Assembly: GCA_900549105.1 (NCBI GenBank)
Contig: URND01000037.1
Location: 1 to 22,971 of the forward strand
Direction of reading: 5' to 3'
Source: an uncultured Eubacteriales bacterium
Lineage (GTDB): Bacteria > Bacillota > Clostridia > Lachnospirales > Lachnospiraceae
DNA length: 22,971 nucleotides
Every line of letters begins with the position of its first letter. The first letter of the stretch is position 1. Below are positions 7,913 to 16,700 of the stretch, piece by piece. The notes under the pieces are model-generated. The model had not been told where the DNA came from, ran no database searches, and worked only from the letters and a program-made list of their open reading frames with translations. The position numbers and the translations under genes were made by a program.

Positions 7913-9175
7913 ATGGGAATGACGATGACCCAGAAAATTTTAGCATCTGCTGCCGGACTTGAGGAGGTTCATGCCGGACAGTTGATTATGGCCAATCTGG
8001 ATATGGTATTGGCAAATGATATAACAGGCCCGGTATCTATCAATGAGATGGTTAAGTTTGAAAAGGAAGGCGTTTTTGATAAGGATAAAGTCGCTTTGAT
8101 TCCGGATCATTTTTCACCAAATAAGGATATCCAGTCTGCTCAGAACTGTAAGTGTATGCGCGAGTTTGCCCGTGCCAATGATGTGACTCATTTTTATGAG
8201 GTTGGCGAGATGGGTATCGAGCATGCGCTTCTGCCGGAGAAAGGTATTGTTACGGCCGGCGATACAATTATCGGCGCCGATTCTCATACATGTACATACG
8301 GCGCTATCGGCGCTTTTTCCACAGGTGTGGGAAGTACGGATGCAGCCTGCGGTATTGTCACAGGAAAAGCATGGTTTAAGGTTCCTTCCGCTATCAAGGT
8401 TATTTTGACAGGCAAACCTGCAAAATGGATTAGCGGTAAAGATATTATTTTACATTTAATCGGTATGATTGGCGTGGACGGCGCGCTGTATCGTTCTCTT
8501 GAATTCGTGGGCGACGGTATTCAGTATCTTTCTATGGATGACCGTTTCACGATTGCAAATATGGCGATTGAGGCCGGAGCAAAGAACGGTATCTTCCCTG
8601 TGGATGAGCAGGCGCTGGCTTATGTGAAGGAGCACAGTGATAAACCGTATAAAGTATTTGAAGCGGATGCGGATGCTGAATATGATGAAACCTATACCAT
8701 TAATTTAAGTGAGCTGAAACCAACGGTGGCCTTCCCGCATTTGCCGGAAAACACCCATCCAATCGATGAGGTTGGCGATATTGCCATTGACCAGGTTGTG
8801 ATTGGTTCCTGCACAAACGGCCGCCTGGAGGATTTAAGAATCGCTGCGGAAATTATGAAGGGACGCAAGATTGCGAAGGGACTTCGCGTTATTATTATCC
8901 CGGCCACTCAGAAGATTTACCTGGATGCCATGGAAGCGGGGTATATCAAGGCCTTTATTGAAGCCGGAGCCATTGTAAGCACGCCAACCTGCGGCCCGTG
9001 CCTCGGCGGTTATATGGGTATTCTTGCAGAAGGGGAAAAATGTGTTTCCACAACAAATCGTAACTTTGTTGGACGTATGGGCCATGTGACATCTGAAATT
9101 TATCTGGCCAGCCCGGCTGTCGCTGCGGCCAGCGCAATTACAGGTAAAATTTCCTGCCCATGTGAATTAGATTAA
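7913..9175 (+). CDS. leuC: 3-isopropylmalate dehydratase large subunit
   Basis: Together with LeuD it isomerises 2-isopropylmalate to 3-isopropylmalate in leucine synthesis. 420 residues, the length of the shorter LeuC class. The aconitase-type [4Fe-4S] cluster ligands are visible as Cys300 (VVIGSCTNGR) and Cys360/Cys363 (TPTCGPCLGG). Other family motifs are GADSHTCTYGAIGAFSTGVG (122-141) and the NRNFVGRMG segment near 382-390. The ATG at 7913 is chosen because GAGGAGG lies 7 bases upstream; the frame is open 28 codons further upstream, but those residues do not resemble LeuC. leuD follows after 16 bases and leuB after that. Related homoaconitase-type enzymes look similar, but the leuD-leuB context settles the role. 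Confidence 0.95.
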   Translation: MGMTMTQKILASAAGLEEVHAGQLIMANLDMVLANDITGPVSINEMVKFEKEGVFDKDKVALIPDHFSPNKDIQSAQNCKCMREFARANDVTHFYEVGEMGIEHALLPEKGIVTAGDTIIGADSHTCTYGAIGAFSTGVGSTDAACGIVTGKAWFKVPSAIKVILTGKPAKWISGKDIILHLIGMIGVDGALYRSLEFVGDGIQYLSMDDRFTIANMAIEAGAKNGIFPVDEQALAYVKEHSDKPYKVFEADADAEYDETYTINLSELKPTVAFPHLPENTHPIDEVGDIAIDQVVIGSCTNGRLEDLRIAAEIMKGRKIAKGLRVIIIPATQKIYLDAMEAGYIKAFIEAGAIVSTPTCGPCLGGYMGILAEGEKCVSTTNRNFVGRMGHVTSEIYLASPAVAAASAITGKISCPCELD

Positions 9176-9191
9176 GGAGGTACATTGAATA

Positions 9192-9689
9192 ATGAAAGCA
9201 TTTGGTTCAGTTTTTAAATATGGTGACAATGTAGATACGGATGTTATTATTCCGGCCAGACATCTCGCGACAACCGATCCGAAGGGACTGGCTGCCCATT
9301 GTATGGAAGATATTGATACAGAATTCGTGAAGAAAGTAAAAGAAGGAGATATCATGGTAGCCCGCAAGAATTTTGGCTGCGGTTCCTCCCGAGAGCATGC
9401 GCCGATTGCGATTAAAGCTTCCGGCATCAGCTGTGTGATCGCAGAAACCTTTGCGCGTATTTTCTATAGAAATGCCATTAATATCGGCCTACCGATTATT
9501 GAATGTAAAGAAGCGGCTGAAAAGATTGAAGCCGGCGACCAGGTGGAGATTGATTTTGATAATGGGATGATTTATAACCGCACAAAAAATGAGTCCTATA
9601 AGGGTGAAGCATTCCCGCCGTTTATGCAGGAATTAATTGCCGCCGGCGGTTTGATCAATTATATGAATCAGACATTGAAAAACGACTGA
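9192..9689 (+). CDS. leuD: 3-isopropylmalate dehydratase small subunit
   Basis: Swivel-domain subunit that completes the LeuCD active site. 165 residues, normal for the short LeuD class. It shows the substrate-recognition loop NVDTDVIIPARH (13-24) and the hallmark GCGSSREHAP (62-71). AAGGAGG stands about 11 bases before the ATG and overlaps the end of leuC, consistent with coupled synthesis of the two subunits. Confidence 0.95.
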   Translation: MKAFGSVFKYGDNVDTDVIIPARHLATTDPKGLAAHCMEDIDTEFVKKVKEGDIMVARKNFGCGSSREHAPIAIKASGISCVIAETFARIFYRNAINIGLPIIECKEAAEKIEAGDQVEIDFDNGMIYNRTKNESYKGEAFPPFMQELIAAGGLINYMNQTLKND

Positions 9690-9729
9690 TTCCATGTTAT
9701 CTTAGTCAATATCGAAAGGAAGAGGAAAG

Positions 9730-10812
9730 ATGAATTTTAATATTGCAGTTATTAAAGGCGACGGCATCGGCCCTGAAATTGTCACAGAGGCTATGAAGGT
9801 TATGGATAAGGTGGCAGAAAAATTCGGTCATACATTTAATTATACACAGGTTCTTATGGGCGGATGTTCCATTGACGCCACAGGTGTTCCGCTGACGGAT
9901 GAAGCCATTGAAACCTGTAAGGCAAGTGATGCGGTGCTGTTGGGCGCTATCGGAGGAGATACAACCACATCTCCATGGTATAAGCTGGAACCGTCATTAA
10001 GACCGGAAGCCGGACTTTTAAAGCTCCGCAAATCTCTTGGACTGTTTGCCAATATCCGTCCGGCCTATCTTTATAAGGAATTGAAGGAAGCCTGCCCGCT
10101 GAAAGATGAAATTATCGGCGATGGATTTGACATGGTGATCATGCGTGAGCTGACCGGCGGTCTCTATTTTGGAGAGCGGAAAACGGTGGAAGAGAACGGT
10201 GTTCTGAAAGCTTATGATTCTTTAACCTATGATGAAAATGAAATCCGCCGGATTGCCGTTAAAGGGTTTGAGACAGCGATGAAGCGCCGTAAAAATGTAG
10301 TCAGCGTGGATAAGGCAAACGTGCTGGATTCTTCCCGCTTATGGCGCAAAATTGTGGAAGAGGTTGCAAAGGATTATCCGGAAGTTACCTATTCCCATAT
10401 GCTGGTTGACAATTGTGCCATGCAGCTTGTAAAAAATCCGGGACAGTTTGACGTTATTCTCACGGAAAACATGTTTGGCGACATTCTTTCGGATGAAGCC
10501 AGTGAAGTTACAGGCTCCATTGGAATGTTGTCCTCCGCCAGTCTGAGCGCCACAAGCCTCGGCCTTTATGAGCCAAGCCATGGTTCCGCACCGGATATTG
10601 CCGGACAGAATAAGGCGAATCCGATTGCTACGATTTTATCTGCGGCAATGCTGCTCCGCTATTCTCTGAATCTGGATGCAGAGGCAGATGCCATTGAATC
10701 GGCAGTACAAAAAGTATTGGAGGACGGATACCGCACTGTGGATATCATGTCCGATGGATGCCGGCTTGTAGGCTGTATTGAGATGGGCGATGCCATTGTC
10801 AGCAGGTTGTAA
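9730..10812 (+). CDS. leuB: 3-isopropylmalate dehydrogenase
   Basis: NAD-dependent oxidative decarboxylation of 3-isopropylmalate to the keto acid precursor of leucine. 360 residues, standard length. Visible active-site residues: Arg100 and Arg110 (KLRKSLGLFANIRPAY), Arg139, Tyr146 (GGLYFGER), Lys195 (VSVDKANVLD), Asp227 (LVDNCAMQL), Asp251 and Asp255. The NAD-site loop EPSHGSAPDIAG is also present. GAAAGGAAGAGG precedes the ATG. It lies 40 bases after leuD and is the third gene of leuCDB; a separate promoter follows it before ilvD. Confidence 0.95.
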   Translation: MNFNIAVIKGDGIGPEIVTEAMKVMDKVAEKFGHTFNYTQVLMGGCSIDATGVPLTDEAIETCKASDAVLLGAIGGDTTTSPWYKLEPSLRPEAGLLKLRKSLGLFANIRPAYLYKELKEACPLKDEIIGDGFDMVIMRELTGGLYFGERKTVEENGVLKAYDSLTYDENEIRRIAVKGFETAMKRRKNVVSVDKANVLDSSRLWRKIVEEVAKDYPEVTYSHMLVDNCAMQLVKNPGQFDVILTENMFGDILSDEASEVTGSIGMLSSASLSATSLGLYEPSHGSAPDIAGQNKANPIATILSAAMLLRYSLNLDAEADAIESAVQKVLEDGYRTVDIMSDGCRLVGCIEMGDAIVSRL

Positions 10813-10835
10813 AACATTTCCAATTCAATACAAAA

Positions 10836-10861
10836 TGTACTAAAAAGTAGCAAATAGTACA
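10836..10861. promoter_or_regulatory. Inverted repeats upstream of the ilvD promoter, candidate operator
   Basis: TGTACT (10836-10841) and AGTACA (10856-10861) are perfect inverted copies, and inside them TACT-AAAA-AGTA (10838-10849) forms a second, smaller palindrome. The block ends 6 bases before the -35 of the ilvD promoter, a usual position for an activator site. The cognate protein is unknown. Confidence 0.4.
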
Positions 10862-10867
10862 AAAGCA

Positions 10868-10895
10868 TTGCATTTAAAAAAATATGTGGTATACT
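10868..10895 (+). promoter_or_regulatory. Promoter of ilvD-ilvB
   Basis: TTGCAT, a 16-base spacer and TATACT preceded by TGG (extended -10). It lies in the 141-base gap after leuB and gives a leader of about 50 bases to the ilvD ATG. ilvDB and probably serCA can therefore be expressed apart from leuCDB. Confidence 0.65.
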
Positions 10896-10953
10896 GTGAA
10901 CAATATAAATGAACGTGATACCTTAATAAAGAATTAAAGAAAGGAAGATATAG

Positions 10954-12627
10954 ATGAAAAGTGATGTTGTAACGAAAGGGATGCAGTCGGCACCTCACCG
11001 TTCGTTATTCAATGCTTTAGGCATGACAAAAGAAGAACTTTCAAGGCCGTTGGTTGGCATTGTAAGTTCATATAATGAAATCGTACCCGGACATATGAAT
11101 ATTGATAAAATTGTTGATGCTGTAAAAATGGGTGTTGCCATGGCCGGCGGAACCCCGATTGTTTTTCCGGCGATTGCTGTATGTGATGGTATTGCCATGG
11201 GCCATATCGGTATGAAATATTCTCTTGTGACAAGAGATTTGATTGCGGATTCCACCGAATGTATGGCGACAGCGCATCAGTTTGACGCCCTTGTTATGGT
11301 GCCGAACTGTGATAAAAATGTTCCGGGACTTCTGATGGCGGCAGCCCGTTTGAATATCCCGACTGTATTTGTCAGCGGCGGCCCGATGATGGCCGGACAT
11401 GTCGGCGGAGAAAAACGGAGTCTCTCCAGCATGTTTGAAGCGGTGGGTTCCTATGCGGCAGGTACAATGACAGAAGAGCAGGTCGATGAATTCGTAAATA
11501 AGGTTTGTCCTACCTGCGGTTCCTGCTCGGGTATGTATACGGCGAATTCCATGAACTGTCTGACAGAAGTTCTCGGCATGGGGCTTCAGGGAAATGGAAC
11601 CATTCCGGCGGTTTATTCTGAACGTCTCCGCCTTGCAAAACATGCAGGTATGAAGGTTATGGAAATGCTTGAGAAGAATATCCGCCCGAGAGATATTATG
11701 ACGGAAAAGGCATTTTTGAATGCTTTGACCGTGGATATGGCTCTCGGCTGTTCCACAAACAGTATGCTCCATCTTCCGGCCATTGCCCATGAAGCAGGGG
11801 TTGAACTGAATGTGGATATTGCCAATGAAATCAGCGCTAAAACACCGAATTTGTGTCATTTGGCTCCGGCCGGATACACATATATGGAGGATTTGAATGA
11901 AGCCGGCGGCGTTTATGCGGTAATGAATGAATTAAACAAAAAAGGTTTATTATATACAGATTTGATGACAGTTACAGGAAAAACTGTTGCTGAAAATATT
12001 GCAAATTGTGTCAATAAGAATCCGGATGTTATCCGGCCGATTGACAATCCATACAGCCCGACTGGCGGTATTGCCGTATTAAAAGGAAATATTGCGCCGG
12101 ATTCCTGTGTTGTTAAACGTTCCGCCGTTGTTCCTGAAATGATGGTGCATGAAGGACCGGCCCGTGTATTTGACTGTGAGGAAGACGCAATTGCAGCGAT
12201 AAAAGGCGGACAGATTGTTGCCGGCGATGTGGTCGTTATCCGCTATGAAGGACCGAAAGGCGGCCCGGGTATGCGTGAGATGCTGAATCCTACGTCAGCC
12301 ATTGCCGGTATGGGACTCGGTTCCAGCGTAGCCCTGATTACGGATGGCCGTTTTTCAGGCGCTTCCAGAGGCGCTTCCATCGGACATGTTTCCCCGGAAG
12401 CTGCTGTCGGCGGACCGATTGCCTTAATAGAAGAAGGAGATATCATTAAAATTGATATCCCTGCAAATACGATCAATGTGGACGTCAGCGATGAGGAACT
12501 TGAAGCCCGCCGCGCAAAATGGCAGCCGCGGGAACCTAAAGTAACCAGCGGATACTTGGCAAGATATGCTTCCATGGTAACTTCCGGTAACAGAGGAGCA
12601 ATTCTTGAGATACCTAAAGTGAAATAG
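10954..12627 (+). CDS. ilvD: Dihydroxy-acid dehydratase
   Basis: Iron-sulfur enzyme that dehydrates 2,3-dihydroxy-isovalerate and its 3-methylvalerate homologue to the 2-keto acids of valine, isoleucine and leucine synthesis. 557 residues, standard length. Conserved cysteines of the cluster region appear as Cys77 (AVCDGI), Cys119 (VPNCDKNVPG) and Cys188/Cys191 (TCGSCSGMYTAN). The C-terminal family segment GPKGGPGMREML and the GLGSSVALITDGRFSGASRG block are present. AAAGGAAG precedes the ATG by about 8 bases. ilvB follows after 14 bases. Confidence 0.96.
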   Translation: MKSDVVTKGMQSAPHRSLFNALGMTKEELSRPLVGIVSSYNEIVPGHMNIDKIVDAVKMGVAMAGGTPIVFPAIAVCDGIAMGHIGMKYSLVTRDLIADSTECMATAHQFDALVMVPNCDKNVPGLLMAAARLNIPTVFVSGGPMMAGHVGGEKRSLSSMFEAVGSYAAGTMTEEQVDEFVNKVCPTCGSCSGMYTANSMNCLTEVLGMGLQGNGTIPAVYSERLRLAKHAGMKVMEMLEKNIRPRDIMTEKAFLNALTVDMALGCSTNSMLHLPAIAHEAGVELNVDIANEISAKTPNLCHLAPAGYTYMEDLNEAGGVYAVMNELNKKGLLYTDLMTVTGKTVAENIANCVNKNPDVIRPIDNPYSPTGGIAVLKGNIAPDSCVVKRSAVVPEMMVHEGPARVFDCEEDAIAAIKGGQIVAGDVVVIRYEGPKGGPGMREMLNPTSAIAGMGLGSSVALITDGRFSGASRGASIGHVSPEAAVGGPIALIEEGDIIKIDIPANTINVDVSDEELEARRAKWQPREPKVTSGYLARYASMVTSGNRGAILEIPKVK

Positions 12628-12641
12628 AAAGAGGTAATTAT

Positions 12642-14321
12642 ATGGAATTAACAGGCGCACAAATTGTGATTGAATGTCTGAAAGAGCAGGGTGTGGATAC
12701 GGTTTTTGGATACCCTGGCGGTGCCATTTTAAATGTATACGATGAACTGTATAAACATAGAGATGAGGTTACCCATTATTTGACATCCCATGAACAGGGA
12801 GCTTCCCATGCGGCGGATGGTTATGCCAGAGCGACCGGGAAGGTCGGCGTCTGTTTTGCCACCTCCGGGCCGGGAGCTACCAATATGGTTACCGGAATTG
12901 CGACAGCCTATATGGATTCGGTTCCGGTGGTTATGATTACCTGTAATGTCGGATTAAACCTCCTTGGAAAAGATAGTTTTCAGGAGATAGATATTTTAGG
13001 GATAACAATGCCGGTGACGAAATATAATTTTATCGTTAAAGATGTTACGAAGCTGGCGGACGTTATCCGCCGGGCATTCCGGATTGCTCAGACCGGGCGT
13101 CCGGGGCCTGTTGTTGTTGATATCACAAAGGATGTCACAGCGAAAAAAACAGAATATACATATAAAAAGCCGGAACCGATTACTCCGGATGCCACTCTGA
13201 TTGATGAAGCGGATGTGGAAAAGGCAGTAACGATGATTGCCCATTCTGAGCGGCCTTTTGTATTTGTCGGCGGCGGCGTTACATTGGCTAATGCGTCGGA
13301 GGAACTGCGCCGATTTGTGAAAAAGATTGACGCCCCGGTGGCGGATTCACTTATGGGAAAAGGCGCCTTTGATGGAACCGATGATTCTTATGTGGGAATG
13401 CTTGGAATGCACGGTACAAAGGCATCAAATTATGGAATTAATCAAAGCGATTTGATTATTGTTGTCGGTTCCCGGTTTTCTGACCGTGTGATTGGCAATC
13501 CGAAAACCTTCGGCAGCAAAGCGCAGATTCTTCAAATTGATGTGGACGCTTCAGAAATCAATAAAAACATCGTGGTAGACCATTGTATTGCAGGCGATGC
13601 CAAACTGGTTTTGAGAAAATTGAGCGCCCAGTTGAATCAGATGGAACATAAAGAGTGGATGCAGTATATAAATGAATTAAAAATGCGCTATCCGCTGACT
13701 TATCCAAAAGATCGGCTCACAGGGCCGCAGATTGTAGAAACCATATATGAAATGACTCAGGGAGACGCCCTTATTTGTACCGAAGTCGGTCAGCATCAGA
13801 TGTGGGCAGCCCAGTTTTATAAATATGATGCACCGAGAAAATTCATTTCTTCGGGCGGCCTTGGAACGATGGGGTATGGCCTTGGCGCGAGCATCGGCGC
13901 AAAAGTGGCCTGTCCGGAAAAAACGGTTATTAACATGGCCGGTGACGGTTGTTTCCGAATGAATTTTAATGAATTACTTACTGCTTCGAAATATCATATT
14001 CCGATTATTGAAGTGATTTTTAATAATAGTGTGTTGGGAATGGTAAGACAGTGGCAGACATTGTTCTATGAAAGACGATATTCTAACACCATTTTAAATG
14101 GTGATTTTGATTATGCAAAGATTGCGGAAGCTTGTGGCTGCCGTGGCATGAATGTCACGAATAAAGAAGAATTGACTGAGGCGTTTAAAGAAGCGTTGTC
14201 AGCCAATGTGCCGGTTGTTATCAATTGTTATATCGACTGTGATGACAAGGTATGGCCGATGGTAGCTCCGGGAGCTTCAATTTCTGAAGCATTTTCAGAA
14301 GAGGATATGATTAGAAAGTAA
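12642..14321 (+). CDS. ilvB: Acetolactate synthase, large (catalytic) subunit
   Basis: Thiamine-diphosphate enzyme that condenses pyruvate with a second 2-keto acid, the first common step to valine, leucine and isoleucine. 559 residues in three domains: Pyr domain with catalytic Glu51 (SHEQGASHAADGYARATG), central domain with SRFSDR (277-282), and PP domain with QHQMWAAQ (384-391) and the ThDP/Mg motif from GDG (435-437) to NN (461-462). These features mark the anabolic type rather than the catabolic one. The segment following the first domain reads ITCNVGLNLLGKDSFQE, whereas most family members have GQV in place of CNV. No small regulatory subunit gene (ilvN/ilvH) follows; the next gene is serC, 29 bases on. 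Confidence 0.94.
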   Translation: MELTGAQIVIECLKEQGVDTVFGYPGGAILNVYDELYKHRDEVTHYLTSHEQGASHAADGYARATGKVGVCFATSGPGATNMVTGIATAYMDSVPVVMITCNVGLNLLGKDSFQEIDILGITMPVTKYNFIVKDVTKLADVIRRAFRIAQTGRPGPVVVDITKDVTAKKTEYTYKKPEPITPDATLIDEADVEKAVTMIAHSERPFVFVGGGVTLANASEELRRFVKKIDAPVADSLMGKGAFDGTDDSYVGMLGMHGTKASNYGINQSDLIIVVGSRFSDRVIGNPKTFGSKAQILQIDVDASEINKNIVVDHCIAGDAKLVLRKLSAQLNQMEHKEWMQYINELKMRYPLTYPKDRLTGPQIVETIYEMTQGDALICTEVGQHQMWAAQFYKYDAPRKFISSGGLGTMGYGLGASIGAKVACPEKTVINMAGDGCFRMNFNELLTASKYHIPIIEVIFNNSVLGMVRQWQTLFYERRYSNTILNGDFDYAKIAEACGCRGMNVTNKEELTEAFKEALSANVPVVINCYIDCDDKVWPMVAPGASISEAFSEEDMIRK

Positions 14322-14350
14322 ATGATTAAATAGAAAAGGAGATAAGAGAA

Positions 14351-15433
14351 ATGAGCAGAGTATGGAATTTTTCAGCAGGACCGGCTGTATTACCAGTAGA
14401 AGTTTTGCAGGAAGCAGCAGATGAAATGCTGGATTACAAAGGAACAGGCATGAGTGTTATGGAGATGAGTCATCGTTCCAAAGCTTTTGAGACAATTATT
14501 AATGAAGCAGAAGCAGATTTGAGAACATTGATGAATATTCCGGATAATTACGAGGTGCTTTTCCTTCAGGGCGGAGCAAACACACAGTTTGCCATGGTTC
14601 CGATGAACTTTATGAAAAACCGCAAAGCCGGATATATTCTTACCGGTCAGTGGGCAACAAAAGCATGGAAAGAAGCCGCTATTTTTGGAGAAGCTGTGGA
14701 ACTGGCCTCTTCAAAAGATAAGACATTCTCTTATATTCCGGATTGTTCGGACTTGCCGATTACAGAAGATATGGATTATGTACATATCTGTGAAAATAAT
14801 ACAATTTATGGAACAAAATATAAAACACTTCCAAATACAAAGGGCAAAATTCTTATTGCAGACCAGTCCTCCTGTTTCTTATCCGAACCGGTGGATGTGA
14901 CAAAGTATGGCATGATTTATGCAGGCGCCCAGAAGAACGTTGGACCAGCCGGCGTTGTTATCTGCATTATCCGCAAAGATTTAATTTCAGAAGATGTTCT
15001 TCCGGGAACACCAAATATGCTGAGATATAAGATTCATGCAGATAATGATTCTCTTTATAATACGCCGCCGGCATATGGCATTTATATCTGCGGCAAAGTA
15101 TTCAAATGGCTGTTGAAAAACGGCGGCCTGGAGGCAATGAAAGAGAAAAATGAAAAGAAAGCAAATCTTTTCTATGATTATCTGGATTCCCAGGATTTCT
15201 ATAAAGGGACTGTTGTGAAAGAGGACCGTTCTTTGATGAACATCCCGTTTGTCATCGGGGATAAAGAGCTGGAAGATAAGTTCGTTGCCGAAGCAAAGAA
15301 AGCCGGATTTGAGAACTTAAAAGGACATCGTACCGTTGGCGGTATGAGAGCAAGTATTTATAATGCAATGCCATATGAAGGCGTTGAAGCTCTCATCGAG
15401 TTTATGAAGAAATTTGCTGCTGAGAATAAATAA
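14351..15433 (+). CDS. serC: Phosphoserine aminotransferase
   Basis: Pyridoxal-phosphate enzyme that transaminates 3-phosphohydroxypyruvate with glutamate to phosphoserine, the second step of serine synthesis; also used in pyridoxine synthesis in some bacteria. 360 residues, standard length. The N-terminal NFSAGPAVLP, the FLQGGANTQF loop (71-80), the ADQSS aspartate region (170-174) and the PLP lysine Lys195 in YAGAQKNVGPAG are clear. AAAAGGAGA precedes the ATG. serA begins 12 bases after its stop. Confidence 0.96.
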   Translation: MSRVWNFSAGPAVLPVEVLQEAADEMLDYKGTGMSVMEMSHRSKAFETIINEAEADLRTLMNIPDNYEVLFLQGGANTQFAMVPMNFMKNRKAGYILTGQWATKAWKEAAIFGEAVELASSKDKTFSYIPDCSDLPITEDMDYVHICENNTIYGTKYKTLPNTKGKILIADQSSCFLSEPVDVTKYGMIYAGAQKNVGPAGVVICIIRKDLISEDVLPGTPNMLRYKIHADNDSLYNTPPAYGIYICGKVFKWLLKNGGLEAMKEKNEKKANLFYDYLDSQDFYKGTVVKEDRSLMNIPFVIGDKELEDKFVAEAKKAGFENLKGHRTVGGMRASIYNAMPYEGVEALIEFMKKFAAENK

Positions 15434-15445
15434 GAGGTGTTGAAA

Positions 15446-16597
15446 ATGTATAAAATTAATTGCTTAAACCCGATTGCTGCAATCGGAATGGATATTTTTA
15501 CCGATGTTTACGAAAAAACTGAAAACTTTGCGGATGCTCAGGTGGCTATGGTAAGAAGTGCGGCGATGCACGATATGGATTTGCCGGAAGGTCTTCTGGC
15601 GGTAGCCAGAGCCGGAGCCGGTGTAAATAATATTCCATTGGATAAATGCGCTGAAAAAGGTATCGTTGTTTTCAATACGCCGGGCGCCAATGCCAACGGC
15701 GTTAAAGAACTTGTTCTTGCCGGACTTTTCATGGCAACACGTAATGTTGTGGCCGGCGCAAACTGGGTTGCAGAAAATAAAGCAGATGAAAACATTTCCA
15801 AAACTATGGAAAAAGCTAAAAAAGCGTTTGCGGGTACAGAAATTCTTGGAAAGAAAATTGGTGTGATTGGCTTGGGCGCTATCGGCGCTATGGTTGCCAA
15901 TGCCTGTGATGCTCTCGGAATGGTTGTTACCGGCTATGACCCGTTTTTGAATGATGCAATGAGAGCTAAACTGGCAGGAAACGTTGCTACAACCGAGGAT
16001 ATCAATGATATTTATAAAAACAGTGATTTTATCACAATTCATGTACCGGCTATGGATTCCACAAAGAAAATGGTTGGAAAGGCTGCTTTTGAGCAGATGA
16101 AAGACGGCGTGATTGTTTTGAATTACGCAAGAGATGTGCTTGTGGATGACGATGCCATGGCAGAAGCGCTGAAATCTGGAAAAGTTGCAAAATATGTGAC
16201 AGATTTCCCGAATTATAAGACGGCCAACATGGATGGTGTGATTGCTATGCCTCATCTCGGAGCTTCTACAGAAGAATCTGAGGATAACTGTGCGATTATG
16301 GCTGCCAAAGAAGTGCGCGATTTCATTGAAAATGGTAATATCAAAAACTCCGTAAACTATCCGGCGGCAGACCTTGGCGTATGTACAGCGGCAGGACGTA
16401 TCGCCGTTTGCTGCAAAGCCTCCGCAGGCGTTGCTGAAAAACTTGCCCCAATTATCGGCGAAACTGAAAAAGTTGTCAGCGGCGCAAAGGGCGACTGGAT
16501 GTATATCCTGGCTGATACAAAGGCCCCGGTTGCCGATGATGCTGTTCAGGCAGTTGCAGCAATGGACGGCGTTGTCAAAGTACGTGTGATTAAATAA
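15446..16597 (+). CDS. serA: D-3-phosphoglycerate dehydrogenase
   Basis: NAD-dependent oxidation of 3-phosphoglycerate to 3-phosphohydroxypyruvate, the entry to serine synthesis and substrate supplier for the adjacent SerC. 383 residues from the ATG at 15446, which has AGAGG spaced about 8 bases upstream; an in-frame GTG at 15437 lies within that site and is less likely. The substrate domain has ARAGAGVNNI (54-63), the Rossmann motif is GVIGLGAIG (139-147), and the active site keeps Arg229 (NYARDVLVDDDA) and His270 (MPHLGAST). The Glu normally found in the FPTEP-like stretch between them is not apparent: it reads TDFPNYKT. The last ~70 residues look like a short ACT-like regulatory domain. 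A strong terminator follows. Confidence 0.93.
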   Translation: MYKINCLNPIAAIGMDIFTDVYEKTENFADAQVAMVRSAAMHDMDLPEGLLAVARAGAGVNNIPLDKCAEKGIVVFNTPGANANGVKELVLAGLFMATRNVVAGANWVAENKADENISKTMEKAKKAFAGTEILGKKIGVIGLGAIGAMVANACDALGMVVTGYDPFLNDAMRAKLAGNVATTEDINDIYKNSDFITIHVPAMDSTKKMVGKAAFEQMKDGVIVLNYARDVLVDDDAMAEALKSGKVAKYVTDFPNYKTANMDGVIAMPHLGASTEESEDNCAIMAAKEVRDFIENGNIKNSVNYPAADLGVCTAAGRIAVCCKASAGVAEKLAPIIGETEKVVSGAKGDWMYILADTKAPVADDAVQAVAAMDGVVKVRVIK

Positions 16598-16618
16598 TAT
16601 ATCAAATAGAATTTGATG

Positions 16619-16655
16619 CCCCTGAAAAGTATCTTTGCTTTTCAGGGGTATTTTT
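16619..16655 (+). terminator. Rho-independent terminator after serA
   Basis: A perfect stem CCCCTGAAAAG (16619-16629) / CTTTTCAGGGG (16638-16648), an 8-nt loop, and a T-run at 16651-16655. It closes the amino-acid block 21 bases after the serA stop. Confidence 0.93.
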
Positions 16656-16667
16656 ATATGGTATACT
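16639..16667 (+). promoter_or_regulatory. Promoter of the split gene at 16701
   Basis: TATACT at 16662-16667 preceded by TGG (extended -10). A weak -35, TTTTCA at 16639-16644, is embedded in the terminator stem with a 17-base spacer. The -10 context GGTATACT is the same as in the ilvD promoter. Confidence 0.5.
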
Positions 16668-16700
16668 ATAAGTAATACAAGTGGGAAGGAAAAGAGGACT

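Noticed and set aside
7749..10953. A T-box or leucine attenuator ahead of leuC or ilvD
   Set aside because: I looked for the conserved T-box sequence, terminator-antiterminator pairs and leader peptides in both leaders and found none.
11068..11859. A 263-codon open frame on the minus strand opposite ilvD
   Set aside because: It is antisense to well-conserved ilvD, with a His/Ile/Arg-rich low-quality translation and no ribosome binding site.
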